Source: Muricea muricata (taxonomy: Eukaryota; Cnidaria; Anthozoa; Malacalcyonacea; Plexauridae). From it: a stretch of DNA of 64,000 nucleotides. The position numbers and the translations under genes are program-made. This document shows, in pieces, positions 33,330-44,484 of the stretch. Each line of letters begins with the position of its first letter. Position 1 is the stretch's first letter. The notes below the pieces were generated by a model that saw only the letters and a program-made list of their open reading frames with translations, was not told where the DNA came from and searched no databases. The stretch spans positions 87,018,173-87,082,172 of the forward strand of contig OY979716.1 of assembly GCA_963855995.1 (NCBI GenBank). The letters run 5' to 3'.

Positions 33330-33617
33330 TGTTAAGAAATGTATTTTATATGGCAAATATATTTTTGTACTGCAAATATATTTTTGCTCTGGAAATGTAT
33401 TTTTGTACTGGAAATGTATTTTTGTACTGAAAATATGTTTTTGTACTGGCAATTTTTGTACTGGAAATATATTTTTGTACTGGAAATATATTTTTGTACT
33501 GGGAATATATTTTTGTAATATCTAAGATATATATGTCGTATTGGAAATATATATCAGTTTAGTAAATTAAAATATCTACTACTAAATATATATCTGTGTT
33601 GCCGCAGTGGGCCAGTG
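33330..33617. repeat. Right terminal inverted repeat of element A
   Basis: Contains about eight 19-bp tandem units of the type 'TTTTTGTACTGGAAATATA' and ends GTTGCCGCAGTGGGCCAGTG. The innermost unit is within about 60 bases of the integrase start codon. Confidence 0.85.
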
Positions 33618-33625
33618 TACTATTC
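33618..33625. repeat. Right target-site duplication of element A (TACTATTC)
   Basis: Perfect partner of 27121-27128. Confidence 0.8.
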
Positions 33626-33654
33626 GACTTTAATGTCTAAAATATTTCTTTATA

Positions 33655-36600
33655 GATATCTCCAAACCTTCATCCAGCAATTCTTCTGTAGAAAAACCTT
33701 GTTCATTTGAGGCTTATCGCAAAAGGAAAGAACAAGATCGGTCATCAAAATTCAAACTGAAATCAGGTGGTAAACGAACAAAGGCCTGCTGAGAAATTAA
33801 AATCCAAGTTGGCCTTGTGAGAGATAAAAATGATGATGGTGTTTTGGTAGAAGTAAAGTCAAGAACGATAACTCTTGATGAAGATAGTGATGTTGATGCA
33901 CTATTAACAAAAGCTGTAGAGAAGCATGCACACCATCATAAGCAATTTGATGTGGATTGTAAGTACGGCCTTTTATATCATGATATGTCCATGGTACAGA
34001 ATCTACCTCAAAGCAACACACCATTTGTTTTGTTCAAGTATCGGAAAGATTTGCGAATTCCATATTCAAAAATGTATTTCTGGTTATACCCACAGCTGAT
34101 TTTGAAAGCTTGTTGTCCGATGAAAGCTCTGACACAGACGTTGAGATGATACATGTTAAAGGTGCTGCAGAACGAGAACAGTGGCAGCCCTGCACATTCA
34201 AGTTTTACTCTATCCAATACCACCAAAAATAATAAAACTCAAGATGATGTCGGACAAGGTACACAATTGCCATCAAGTGAAGTCTCTGCAGTGCATCCTC
34301 CAAATGTTTCAAGCAGCTCATCATCCTGCTTTGATCAACAAGGATCCATCGAAAATTATTTGCTTTCCCATCAGTGTCCCACTTGCCTTGCTTTTTTTTC
34401 ACGAACTGAAATTGAGGTTCATGCTGAAGTGTGCAGAGAATTGGATTGATCCTGTTGGTGAGTGTGGGGATTTTAGTGATGGTCATGAAGAAACTCTTAC
34501 TGCTGATGAATTGAGCCCTTTTAACTGAACTAAGACAGAATGTTATCGAGAAAATCAAAATTAATGTCAAAAGAACATCAATAAACTGGATAACAATTCG
34601 AAGACGGGAAGCCTTTCAAGATTACTTGAATTCCAATAGAAAAATGGTTTACAGAAGGAGCAATTCTTAAGATCAATTTTGCAGGTGAACCCGCAGTCGA
34701 TGGTGGTGGGCCAAGGCGAGAGTTTTTTACAGGTAAGACTTATGAGTACTACAAGTGTTTTAAATTATATCTTTTGAGTTTCTCCAATTTTTATAAGCTT
34801 CACGTCTAACGCAATCATGTTAAATTCCATGTATTCATCATTTATTACCCCATGCTAAAACATGTTGTGTATACTGTAAGCTAATATGTGATAACCTTTT
34901 TCTGTAGATGTTTTGCAGTACATCAAGTGCACATTGTTTGATTCGAATGGATATGCATTGATCAACACGCGAGCACTGGCAAACAATGAATTTAAAGTGG
35001 CAGGTAAATTAATGGCTTCATCGCTGGACCAAGAAGAACCTGCACTGTGTTTGTACAACTGGCTGGAACATGTGGAAGACAAAAGGTTGAAATTGCAGAT
35101 TGAAGTGTGTATTACAACAGTACTGTCTGACTGCATCATAATTACCACAGAATACAGCTTTAGTGAGTCCCGTGGCGAAGAAGTGACAATTTTTTTTTGA
35201 CAATGAGCCTTTTCAAAATGGTGTCCACACTAGCAAGCATCAATGTTTATTGTTGAGAAAAACTTGACGGGAAGGACGTACACATAAACAACTTTGCTGT
35301 TTGAAAAGCTGGCACATTCAGATTTTGAACAAGGCTCCTTGTCAAATAAGAATTGTCAAATTTTTGCTGTACAGATGGGCAAATAATACTCGTCAAGGAA
35401 AATGTCTAAATGATGTAACGATAGGTGATTGGTCATTGAGCGACCAAGAAAAAGACACGTGGGACACATGCTCAAATCAAGGGAATTAGAACAAACTGGG
35501 CTTTTGTCATAAGGGAAATTAGATTAGCAAATGAGTAACTCGGTTATAATAAAAAGAAATAAATGTCTAAACTAGAAAACATGATCGTTTTTAATGCAGT
35601 ATCTTTACAGATGGTTTGTTGGTTTAAACGTTACATGCTAGATTGAGGCATATAATTTGGAATTGCAAATCCACAAATCGAAAATTGTTGATAAAATTCT
35701 CTTCTGATGCCTTAAAATTCCTGATTTGACATGCCTGGTAACTTTGAACAAGAGCTAAAAAACAGTAAAGATGAAATTTGTCATAAATGAAATATATAAA
35801 ATATATTGAATCTTAATTGAAATTTACAAGCTGTTAAAATTTCCATGTGTCCACTATAAGCAGTATGAATCCCTGCAATGTTCCAGTGCACCCAACTTAT
35901 TTTAGACGAACAATATTACTTGTCAATAGGGAAGCCCTGCTGCTTAATTGGACATGTGCACATACATTTACCTTCTCATGCAGTCCTAGGCATATGGTAT
36001 TACATAATTTATTGTTGAAAAACTTTGATATTTCAGGTTATTATTTGTTGTATTAATTATTGTACCTGTAGCAAGACTGTCAGAAAGGGAAGTTTGTATC
36101 CTTAATTTTGGAACATCAGTTTCAGTTGAAGAGCTGCAGAGATGATGATGAGCTAAGGACAATGCTTTATGAAGATGACACTATGGATGTTCTCCAGTCA
36201 ATTGGGTACAGAGGTGTTCCATCAAAGGAAACTTTACATTCACGGGATGAAATTATTCGGTATGTACTACAAAACACAATATCACACAAATGTCCATACA
36301 ATGTGTGTCCATACAAATGTACATCAAAACTGAAGAACCGCTGTATTATATAGTATGCTGTACAGAGAAAGACTGTCTTGTAAATACTACGCATGACACT
36401 CATGCCTGCACATAAGGCATATTTATACTGATGTTGCAGTAGCTGTTATAATTACTCATTTCAGTATTAATAATCAAGCTTTTAAATGTCTTTCAGATCA
36501 CTAGTGATTTCAGGAATGAGCCAGATGCTGGGAATGATGGATCAGCTGACTTCTGGTTTTATGAGCTTTGGAGTGGTAGAGCAAATAAAGCAACACACAG

Positions 36601-37148
36601 AAGTCATGGCAAGTATGCTCACTTTAGAAGGTGCTGCTAATTTTAAGCTGATTTCCGATATCATGTTGGACAACCTTACCGTAGAATTTAGTCCTGAAGG
36701 AAGCAACAAGAAATTTCCAGAAATTAATATACACAAGTACTACTGTGATTATGTTCAAGAGGTCGAAACTAGAGAAGGTAAAGACCTTCACAAAGTTTGT
36801 TTCTTCTTTTTCAGGCACCAGTATTGACACACTGCTCAAAGACATATAGACAGAACAAAAAGTAAAAATTCATTGCCAGTCAATTGTTTGTTTTCATAGA
36901 TATGAACAGTGGATTATCAAGGCTCTACCACTTCATTACAGGAAGCAAAACTGTAACTCCACTTGGAGCCGAAAAGCATATCATCCTGAAATTTAAGCAT
37001 GGATGTCCTGCACAGGGTAAATGCCGTCCAACTGCTGCAACTTGTGACCCAAGCATCACATTCCCGATAAATTTTAATGAAACAAAGGGACTTTGAACAG
37101 GCGCTGGACACTGCGCTAGAAGAGTATTCGGGATTTGGCCTTGTGTAA
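33655..37148 (+). pseudogene. HECT-domain E3 ubiquitin ligase gene of element B (multi-exon)
   Basis: Divergent paralogue of the element A ligase. After an AG at 33654 the first visible exon has a basic stretch and the beta-rich domain 'EIKIQVGLVRDKNDDG'. A C-C-H-C finger 'CPTCLAFFSRTEIEVHAEVC' (about 34375-34435), resembling a RAD18-type ubiquitin-binding UBZ, follows. The HECT fold begins at about 34535 ('INVKRTSINWITIRRREAF', 'FAGEPAVDGGGPRREFFTG' ending at a GT donor at 34734). It continues in exons at about 34908, 36075-36259, 36499-36778 and 36900-37148. The catalytic box is 'CRPTAATCDPSITFP' (Cys codon 37043-37045) and the end reads 'ALEEYSGFGLV'. A TGA at 33790, a stop near 34668 and at least three frame shifts break it. 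The 5' exon with the zinc ribbon is not found where expected. A possible start, ATGATGGCAGAAGG at about 27050, lies left of element A. Confidence 0.7.
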
Positions 37149-37399
37149 TTTACTATTATGCCGTCTTATCACATGTTTTCCCATGGAAATACTCGCATGC
37201 AGATTTAAGTTTTGTTTTGTTTATGTTGTAGGTGGGACACAAATTCAAAGTGTATATTTTGTTATTGTATTCATGTTTTCTACAATTTACCTAAAGGCCT
37301 GTTCACACAGGCAATTTTTGCAGCAATTTTTTACGATTTTTTATTGTTTTAACCTAACTGAATTCACCAAAAATGGATATGTGTACAAGCAATAGTGTG

Positions 37400-38735
37400 T
37401 CATGCATGACTCATCAGGACATCAAACATTTGAACAGCCTCGTTATAATTTGATGGACATTGCAGTTCATAAAACTCCATGAGATAGCAAAAATACTCCT
37501 GATACAATTGATTTTCATCTTCTATTTCTTCTCTTTGAGTGCATTCCAGTTGAACTTCTTGCAGCTTCTCATTGGATACTGGAACACAGCAATCAAATCC
37601 TCCAAACTCGTCTGGGATTGTAAAAAAAATATCTGGCACTCCAGCTGTGGTTTCATGTTTGGAAGACCTTATGTAATGTGTATCCCAGTATAACCGCACT
37701 TCATCAAGAGAATCTTGCAGGACACCATTAAAAGAAAACCATAAGCATTCTTTGGTGAATTCATCACATAAATTCAATTGCTTCTCTTTCACCAAAAATG
37801 TAATCCACCAACTTGAACATGCCTTTTTCAAACACAACCACCAAATTTCTATCCTCTGGTTATGGTGAGAGGTTCCAAAAGAATGAGCTTGTTCCCCTTG
37901 AAATGGATAATCATCATTAGATCTAAAATAGCATTGTGCAGCAGCAAAATAGCATTGTCACACCATTCTCGGTACCACAATCAGTTCTCGTCTGCAGAGG
38001 ACAACCTTTATGGTGTCTCACGCAATCCAAATAAAGCTTTGCAACAGTTTCTGGTGAATTATTTGACTTTGTCACTTCCACCTAAAGAACTTTTCTGCTA
38101 AAACCATCTACTGCACCATGGATAGGGAAGCCAAATGGCTTCAACTTATGAGGGATTCCCCATATAACTATAATGAAGTAAGGTACTGGCACGCAGATGT
38201 AAGCACTAAGGGGGGCGGGGCAGACTAAGGACCAGAATGACTGCCCCCTTGCCTTTGCCAGAGAGGTGGGGTAAAAGGTGACCTTGACGAAGATGAAGCA
38301 TTTCTCCTTAATGCAATGACTGGTAAGCAGGTAAGTGCATAAAAAATATATTTTTCTTCTCTACGATCACTTGCTTCTGGGTCCAAATTTTTTAGGATTG
38401 TTGCTAATAGCTTCCGTGGTACATGCATGTGGTGCTTCAGCCGCAGTATATCCACATTCTCCTGTAACCGGCCAAACAACCTGCCACCCCTTGCATTTCC
38501 TGCCAAATTAGATTTCTAATGTATTCCTGATTAAAGTTTCCATCCTCTTCCAAGTCTACTCGACATGACAAATTGTACAAGTTCAGACACTTTTTCAGTG
38601 TTTTAACTGACATTTCTATTCCATGCTCACTTTTCAGAAGGGAAACAATGTGATCATATTTTCAGCCATGGTTAAAATAGCTCTCTGACTTTCTGCTCCT
38701 TGTCTATAGGATAAATGAACGCCTTATACACATGG
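37400..38735 (-). pseudogene. rve-fold integrase of element B (frameshifted)
   Basis: Aligned by eye with the element A integrase across its length. An HTH-like 'YDHIVSLLKSEHGIEM' (about 38660) is followed by 'CLAGYRRMW', 'HMHVPRKLLATILKNLDPEA', 'KPFGFPIHGAVDGFSRKVL' (about 38110-38160), D2 'TRTDCGTENG' (about 37965-38000) and E 'NQRIEIWWLCLKK' (about 37815-37860). The clean C-terminal ORF 37400-37837 ends 'YNEAVQMFDVLMSHA'. The D1 segment (about 38150-38200) is disrupted, and extra sequence (about 38215-38380) interrupts the middle. It cannot encode an active enzyme as written. It shares the convergent orientation with its HECT gene. Confidence 0.75.
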
Positions 38736-38924
38736 ATATTCAATATATAATATGAAATTTACATGAAAATAAGTCATTGAAGTCTTACATGATCTTTTAA
38801 AGCTGCAGAAAGGGCAAAACGTGATGCAAATTTCGTCAGCCAATTGAGCAAAGCAGTGCTTGCAAGCTGGAATTGTTAGAACAAGAGGAACTTCAAAGGC
38901 CTAGGGATGACAACATATTTACAT

Positions 38925-39190
38925 GCGCGCGCATTAATTGTATGCTTCTACAGAAAAGCAGTACTTTCTTGTATGGAGACGTGACCATTTTCTACGAAAA
39001 AGTATTGCATTTCTATGGAAAAAGAAAAAAACACACTGCGAAGAAGCATCGAATTTTCAATGAAAGACACTTCATTCTACAGAAAATAACTAAATTTCAA
39101 TGGAAATGACTGCATTTGAACAGAAAACAGCCTATATTCTACAGAACGAACATGATTTTCTACTGAAAATGCGTGTCTCTAACAGGCCAT
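38925..39190. repeat. Degenerate subterminal repeats, likely right end of element B
   Basis: Seven or more loose copies of 'ATTTCTACAGAAAA'/'ATTTCAATGGAAA' spaced 20-30 bases. They lie outside the element B integrase start, the same position as the tandem units in element A. The exact terminus was not found. Confidence 0.5.
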
Positions 39191-39407
39191 CGTAAAACAT
39201 TCCCTAACTATAATTTTTTCAGAGAAAATCACCACTCAACATGCCAGGTCAGCAGCTAATTATGTATAAAATCACTTAAATTGCTGGCAGAAATTTAAAT
39301 TTCAGGTTTCTTAAAAAAATTATAACATGAAAAAACCATGTTCAATTAAATTCAGTTATTGCAGATTTCAAAAGGAGTGACATTATTTTGCAACGAACTA
39401 TGCCGAC

Positions 39408-40302
39408 TTGTCCACCAAAGTGTTGCATCTCCTGTTGGCACAGCAAAACCTATCCCTTTCTCAGTCGCATTACACTCTTCTACAACGCCTCGTCAACCAC
39501 GACAGAGCAGAAAACTCTGTCGTCCCAGCACCCTCTGAAGCGGCACAAACAAGCACGACACCTACCTGTACCTCACAATTTTCAGCTGAGTCTCTTTGTT
39601 CGCTGACCTCTGATCTCGCACCATTGCTCCGAGATGTCCTAACGCACAAGAATAATTCGTCACAAATCCCGCCAAACCACCCACCACCGCCAGAAGATTT
39701 TCCCATGCCAACGCAATCCTTGGACCTTGGCAATCCTTTGCACGTTGCTGCTTTAATATCAACACCAGCTACACCGCCTGTTACGAATGTCTCTTCGCCA
39801 CTGGATACTTCAAGTCTGCCCAAAAAACTTGAGGACCAGATCTCAAGCGGTGAGCTTGTTGACTTTACTTTGCTTCTCCCGGTAATTCAGACTGCCCCAC
39901 TTTTGGTCCAATTCGCCTGTCAGTCAAAGGCGATCAGGAATTCTCGATACCTATTCCGAATTTTTCAAATTTCGGCCCAAAACTGACAGTATCGATAAGT
40001 GGCTTACAGTGTTTGGCATCCACGCGTTGATTGTTGTCGAAAAATTTCCACGTGAGGCGTCGCAGTTCTTTGCTTACCAGCACATAATCCGAAGCCTCGC
40101 AAAAGTTTAAGGGTTTACCATGGTATTCTTAGACATAGCCTTTCGAAAACTTGCCGCTAAAAACCCAGCATTAAATTGGGGAGAACGCCATCTCCAGCTT
40201 TGGCTAGATAAGTTTACTGGACTTGCGCTATCAATTTGTTTCGTTTGCAGCGGCGCAGATCATCTTTCTGATTTATGCCCTCTTTCCTCATCAAGGTTAT
40301 GA
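39408..40302 (+). pseudogene. DIRS-like element Gag region
   Basis: A 192-codon Ser/Thr/Pro-rich frame (39408-39986) is followed in shifted frames by 'LTVSIDKWLTVFGIHALI' and 'WLDKFTGLALSICFVCSGADH'. The latter ends in a CX2CX4HX4C zinc knuckle (about 40224-40280). This fits the Gag that precedes RT in DIRS-like elements. At least two frame shifts break it. Confidence 0.65.
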
Positions 40303-42064
40303 GGTAACCGGCCACGCTTGTCCAACCAACGTGCCTTCTGCCGCAATTTCAATGGGGGAATCCCACGCGCAGAGAATCCATGTCCCTTCACACACCGCTG
40401 TAACTATGGAGACTGTGGCAGACGACATGGCGCCTATGAACACAATGATGCCAGCGCTACACAAACTGACACTTCGCATGGCAGAAAACACAAGTAAAGA
40501 TTTTGTTGACAGATTAAAACCTGTTACACCAATTAATATTAATTTACTTGAGTGTATGCTAGTTGACCACCCAGATCGTGAATTTGATGTTGGCCTCTGT
40601 TCGGGTCTGAGAGAGGGTTTTAAAATTGGTTATCAAGCCCCCCATCAGCCTCATGTTTCAAAAAATCTAAAAACTGTCTACATGCTGCCGGAAATAGTTG
40701 ACGGCAACCTACTCGAGGAGGTCAAACCGGGTCATACTATTGAACCCTTCACTCAGCCTCCTTTCAAAAATTTCCAAATTTACCCCCTGGGTCTCTTCCC
40801 TAAGAAGATTTCATCCAAATGGAGAACAATTTTTCACTTGTCTTATCCCAAAACCTTGCACACTAGCATCAACGCTAATATTTCTTCCAAAGATTTCTCT
40901 TCACAATATGTTTGCATCGACGAGGCTATAAGAATCCTAAAACTAGGCCCAAATTGCTTTATGGCTAAAACACACGTCCAATCTGCGTTCCAAAATATCC
41001 CAGTACATCCTCAGGATTGGGAACTTCTCGGCATGCAGTGGCGTGGTTTATATTTTTTCGATCGGGTATTGCCTTTTGGCCTCCGCAGTACCCCTTTGAT
41101 ATTCAATATACTTTCGGATGCCCTGGAATAGATTCTTATACAAAAATTAGGCGTTTCCAATGTTCTCTCCACATCCTGGACGACTTCTTCCTGGCGGAAG
41201 CTGGGACCGATGCCTCTTGCTCGACTTTACTATGCCACCTGCTGTGCCTTTTCACTGAATTAAATGTTCTGGTGGCCCCTGGGAAAATGTCCTGGTTTGC
41301 CCCTAGCCAGTCCTTAGAATTCCTTGGGATTACTCTGGACTCTGTATGCATGTTGGCTTTACTTCCTACTGATAAGCTAGACAGGGCCAGGTCTCTTCTC
41401 CAAACTTGGAAAAAACGCCCCTCTTGTCAGTTAAAGGAACTCCAGTCCCTGATTGGAATTCTCCAATTTGCATGTCGGGTTATTGCCCCGGGTCGCACAT
41501 TCCTTCGTCGCTTGATTGCTCTCACCTGCGGCATAAAACAACCTTATCATTTCGTCAGATTAAACCAGTTTTTATAAGGACCTATCTATGTGGGAGGTTT
41601 TCCTGACCAATTGTAATGGTATTAGCCTTTTTCTCAAATCGGAACAGACGCCATCCCTGTCACTCCAGCTATTTACTAACGCGGCAGGGTCGATTGGCTT
41701 TGGTGGTTATCTAGAAGGCCAGTGGTTTCACAGCCACTGGTTACCTGAACAAGAGATTATTAAAACAACCGGCATTTCGATCGCCTGGCAAGAGCTTTAT
41801 CCTATCTATCTTGCCTGTTGTCTCTGGGGTTCCCAGTGGGCAACTAAATGCATTGTGTTTTTCCGTGACAACGAGTCCGTCGTTCAGATTTTGAATCAAA
41901 AGACGTCAAAATGCCCAAAAATAATGGATTTACTGGGTCCAATTACTGGGTCCTTTGCACGCTGCGACACAACTTTACGTTCACAGCAAAAAATGTACGC
42001 GGCCTCAACAATGGCATTGCTGATTTGCTCTCTCGTTTTCAGCTGGATCACTTCAAACAATTAG
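40223..42064 (+). pseudogene. DIRS-like reverse transcriptase and RNase H
   Basis: Overlapping frames at 40223-41131, 41017-41577 and 41588-42064 carry consecutive pieces. RT appears as 'LGLFPKKISSKWRTIFHLSYP', 'PVHPQDWELLGMQWRGLYFF', 'LPFGLRSTPLIFN' and the catalytic 'LDDFFLA' (about 41180), then 'LEFLGITLDS'. RNase H follows: 'LQLFTNAAGSIGFGGYLEG', 'WQELYPIYLACCLWG', 'FRDNESVVQIL'. The 'LDDF' box and the tyrosine recombinase downstream place it with DIRS-type rather than LTR elements. One early Asp motif reads 'FMAKTHVQSAFQNIP', where the usual first-box Asp is replaced by His, so the enzyme is probably dead. Confidence 0.8.
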
Positions 42065-42459
42065 CACCATTGGCCTCTCTTCTGCCTTGCATCATCCTGT
42101 CATCAATGATCCAAACTTAAAGAACCGCGTTCACGAGCTTATTCCAAATTCGTGGGCCTCATCGACCAAACATACATATGCATCGCGTATGAAACAAATC
42201 ATTTTATTCTGTCTGTCGAAAGGTATTGTGACACCCCGTTCGCCTTTACTGCCTGCGACTGAAATTACTCTGCTCTATTTCATGGGACATTTATCCAAAA
42301 CAGTTTCCTATGCAACAGTAAAAACTTATATGCCTAGCATCTCATACCTCCATGTAATTTTCCAAATCCCATTTAACATGGGTCACATGCAATTGCCTGA
42401 AAAGTGTTTGAAGGGTCTGAAACGCCTCAAGGGAGAAAAGCTGAGGGATCGACGACCTA

Positions 42460-42468
42460 TTACCGTAA
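42460..42468. repeat. Left 9-bp target-site duplication (TTACCGTAA)
   Basis: Identical to 44476-44484. It lies in the recombinase frame of the DIRS element. Confidence 0.9.
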
Positions 42469-44475
42469 CAACCACGAGAGCCAGGGTCTTTACCTATGCC
42501 CGGCACTGCGACAAAGACCCTGGTTCAGGCTGGTCACGTGACTCTTTCAAAAATCTTTTGCTCTGTGTGGTGGGGAAAGTATCAAATTACATGCTTCCAC
42601 ATACAAGCGATACATTTCAAATGCAAGGAGCGAGATGTAATGTTGCGAAAAATAACATGAATTTTTTGATATAAAATTATGTACTTTTGTTTTTTTTGTA
42701 CGTATTTGTTGTCAGCGTTTGAACTCCAAAAGCACGAGTATTTCATTGACAGTTTAAGTGTTAAGTTGGGCTTGGGCAACTGGCATCGGCACGCGATCAT
42801 AAGTTTATATTAAGTCTGTCTTCCGTTGCCGTGTTTGTTTTAAGAGACATTAAAATGGCCTCTCACTGTTGCTTTATTCATTTATGTCTTATACATTCAT
42901 GACCTCTGAATTATTTCATTAAATTGTGTGGTACCGATGCAAATATTCAGTGTATGCGCAGAGTGTACGCCTTATGCGTATCATGTCTGTCATCAGTAAA
43001 GATCAATATTGCCAAGGGCATATAATTAGATGAGCTATGAGTGCCTTTACAAAACTCTCAATGATCATGTAAAGCTACTATGTTAAAACTACTTTGAAAG
43101 TAATGGATTACTGATTTAAAAAGGGCAAGATACTGTATTACAGGGGAGTTCTAGAGCATGAAATAAATACGAAAATGGGAATGTCCAACACAGGCTTCAT
43201 GGAGTGAAATATATTTCACCTTTTGCAACTGACATTTGCACATAATATAATTTCTATATTATATTTTTTATATATACATATTCTTTTTATCATTTGTTAG
43301 TTTTGACCCTGTGAATCGAGCAACAAAATAACAGCAATGAAAGAGTTAAAGTAAGAAATAATGAGGCCCTTCTTGGGTAAATTTTCTTCAAAATAGCACA
43401 AACGCTGGCTATAGCGACAGCGCCATAGACCATAGTCAATACTGTCATAGTCATATGTAAGGGGGAAACAATTAAAATTTTCGAAAGAGACCTAGCATTG
43501 TTTTCAAGAGGCGAGACATAGCATTGTTTTCGAGAGGCGATATATAGGATATCTTGAAAATCAGACGAGAGTGACATCCACCTTCCCTACCAGGACCTCA
43601 ATATGTATATACATATATGAACAGAAATTTTACACCGACAATTATTATGTAACATAAGTTGCACACTATTTACAGCACTACCTCTATAGATATTCCTTGT
43701 TTAATAATGTGCAAGTACTGTATTCCTGTATCGAACAAAATTATTGTTCTATGTTTCTACATGTAAAGTATAACTACATATCCATACATATTGCATAGTG
43801 CATATAGAAGATGACTGGATCAACTAAAAAATTGTATTGTTAAAAATACACGTATAGACGAGCCTTTGACTTATATTTGAAAAATTCTTGTTGGCTTTAT
43901 AGTAAAGTTGATAATATGGATGTATCTCCTCGCCCTGATATGTCTCTCGTCGCCTGGTTGCCGCGATGCACAGTTGACATTTGTTTGCAAATTTTGACGT
44001 CGCTTGCAGTAATTTTTTCTATATATTTCCACAGAAATTTCGCAGTAATATAAATCCAGACTCTAAATTTGTCCTTTGGTATCAGTGATCGTATACAGAC
44101 TGCAAACGCCATCAACACGACCCCAAAGCCAATATTACAGGATTATTTTCTCTTCGACTCTTACATTGCGGCGATGCGTAATCTTTTGAAATCTGATCCA
44201 TGTTTGTGTTTCATGTGAAAGTCGACACGCGCTTGAGCTTTCTGCATAGAAATTAATGAGCCCGGCAGCAAAGTACAATTTTTGATTAGCTTTCTTGGCA
44301 ATTTGACCAACTTCTTACGAGAAATGCATTCATATGCCACTCTACCACCCATTCCCAATAAAATAAAGGTCGCTAATTAAAAGTATCCCAGATTTTGGGG
44401 TGTCACGTGACCAGCCTGAACCAGGGTCTTTGTCGCAGCGCTGGGTGTAGGTAAAGACCGTGGCTTGCGAGGATG
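42469..44475. mobile_element. Non-autonomous Mutator-like (MULE-type) element inside the DIRS recombinase
   Basis: Terminal inverted repeats of about 80 bp begin CAACCACGAGAGCCAGGGTC on the left and CATCCTCGCAAGCCACGGTC on the right (reverse complement), and share 'GACAAAGACCCTGGTTCAGG' and 'CTGGTCACGTGAC'. Perfect 9-bp direct repeats flank it. A 9-bp duplication with long inverted repeats is characteristic of Mutator-like elements. The 2,007 bp inside hold no transposase. The short ORFs at 43290-44358 have no recognisable motifs, so the element would need enzyme from elsewhere. Confidence 0.85.
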
Positions 44476-44484
44476 TTACCGTAA
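44476..44484. repeat. Right 9-bp target-site duplication (TTACCGTAA)
   Basis: Partner of 42460-42468. Confidence 0.9.

Larger units (their letters stand above)
27129..33617. mobile_element. Element A: DNA transposon carrying a HECT ligase and an rve-type integrase
   Basis: Both ends carry a terminal inverted repeat of roughly 190-290 bp. The tip is TGGCCCAC(A/T)GCGGCAACACAG, followed by an AT-rich segment with TCTTAGATATTACAAAAATA and then tandem units of 'TTTTTGTACTGGAAATATA' (about five on the left, about eight on the right). Perfect 8-bp direct repeats TACTATTC lie immediately outside. Inside, a spliced HECT ligase gene starts next to the left repeat (plus strand). The integrase starts next to the right repeat (minus strand), so the genes converge. 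Length 6,489 bp. The integrase resembles IS3-like eukaryotic transposases (the IS3EU group is a candidate), but I cannot confirm the superfamily. Confidence 0.85.

Noticed and set aside
33325..33525. Cys/Phe-rich repetitive ORF
   Set aside because: It is the translation of the tandem units in the right terminal repeat of element A; the mirror ORF at 27186-27413 is the left repeat.
39470..39823. Minus-strand Gly/Val-rich ORF
   Set aside because: Antisense to the Ser/Thr/Pro-rich Gag frame.
41136..41351. Minus-strand ORF in the DIRS region
   Set aside because: Antisense to the reverse transcriptase.
42582..44358. Small ORFs within the Mutator-like element as possible transposase remnants
   Set aside because: None carries a recognisable MULE catalytic or zinc-finger motif.
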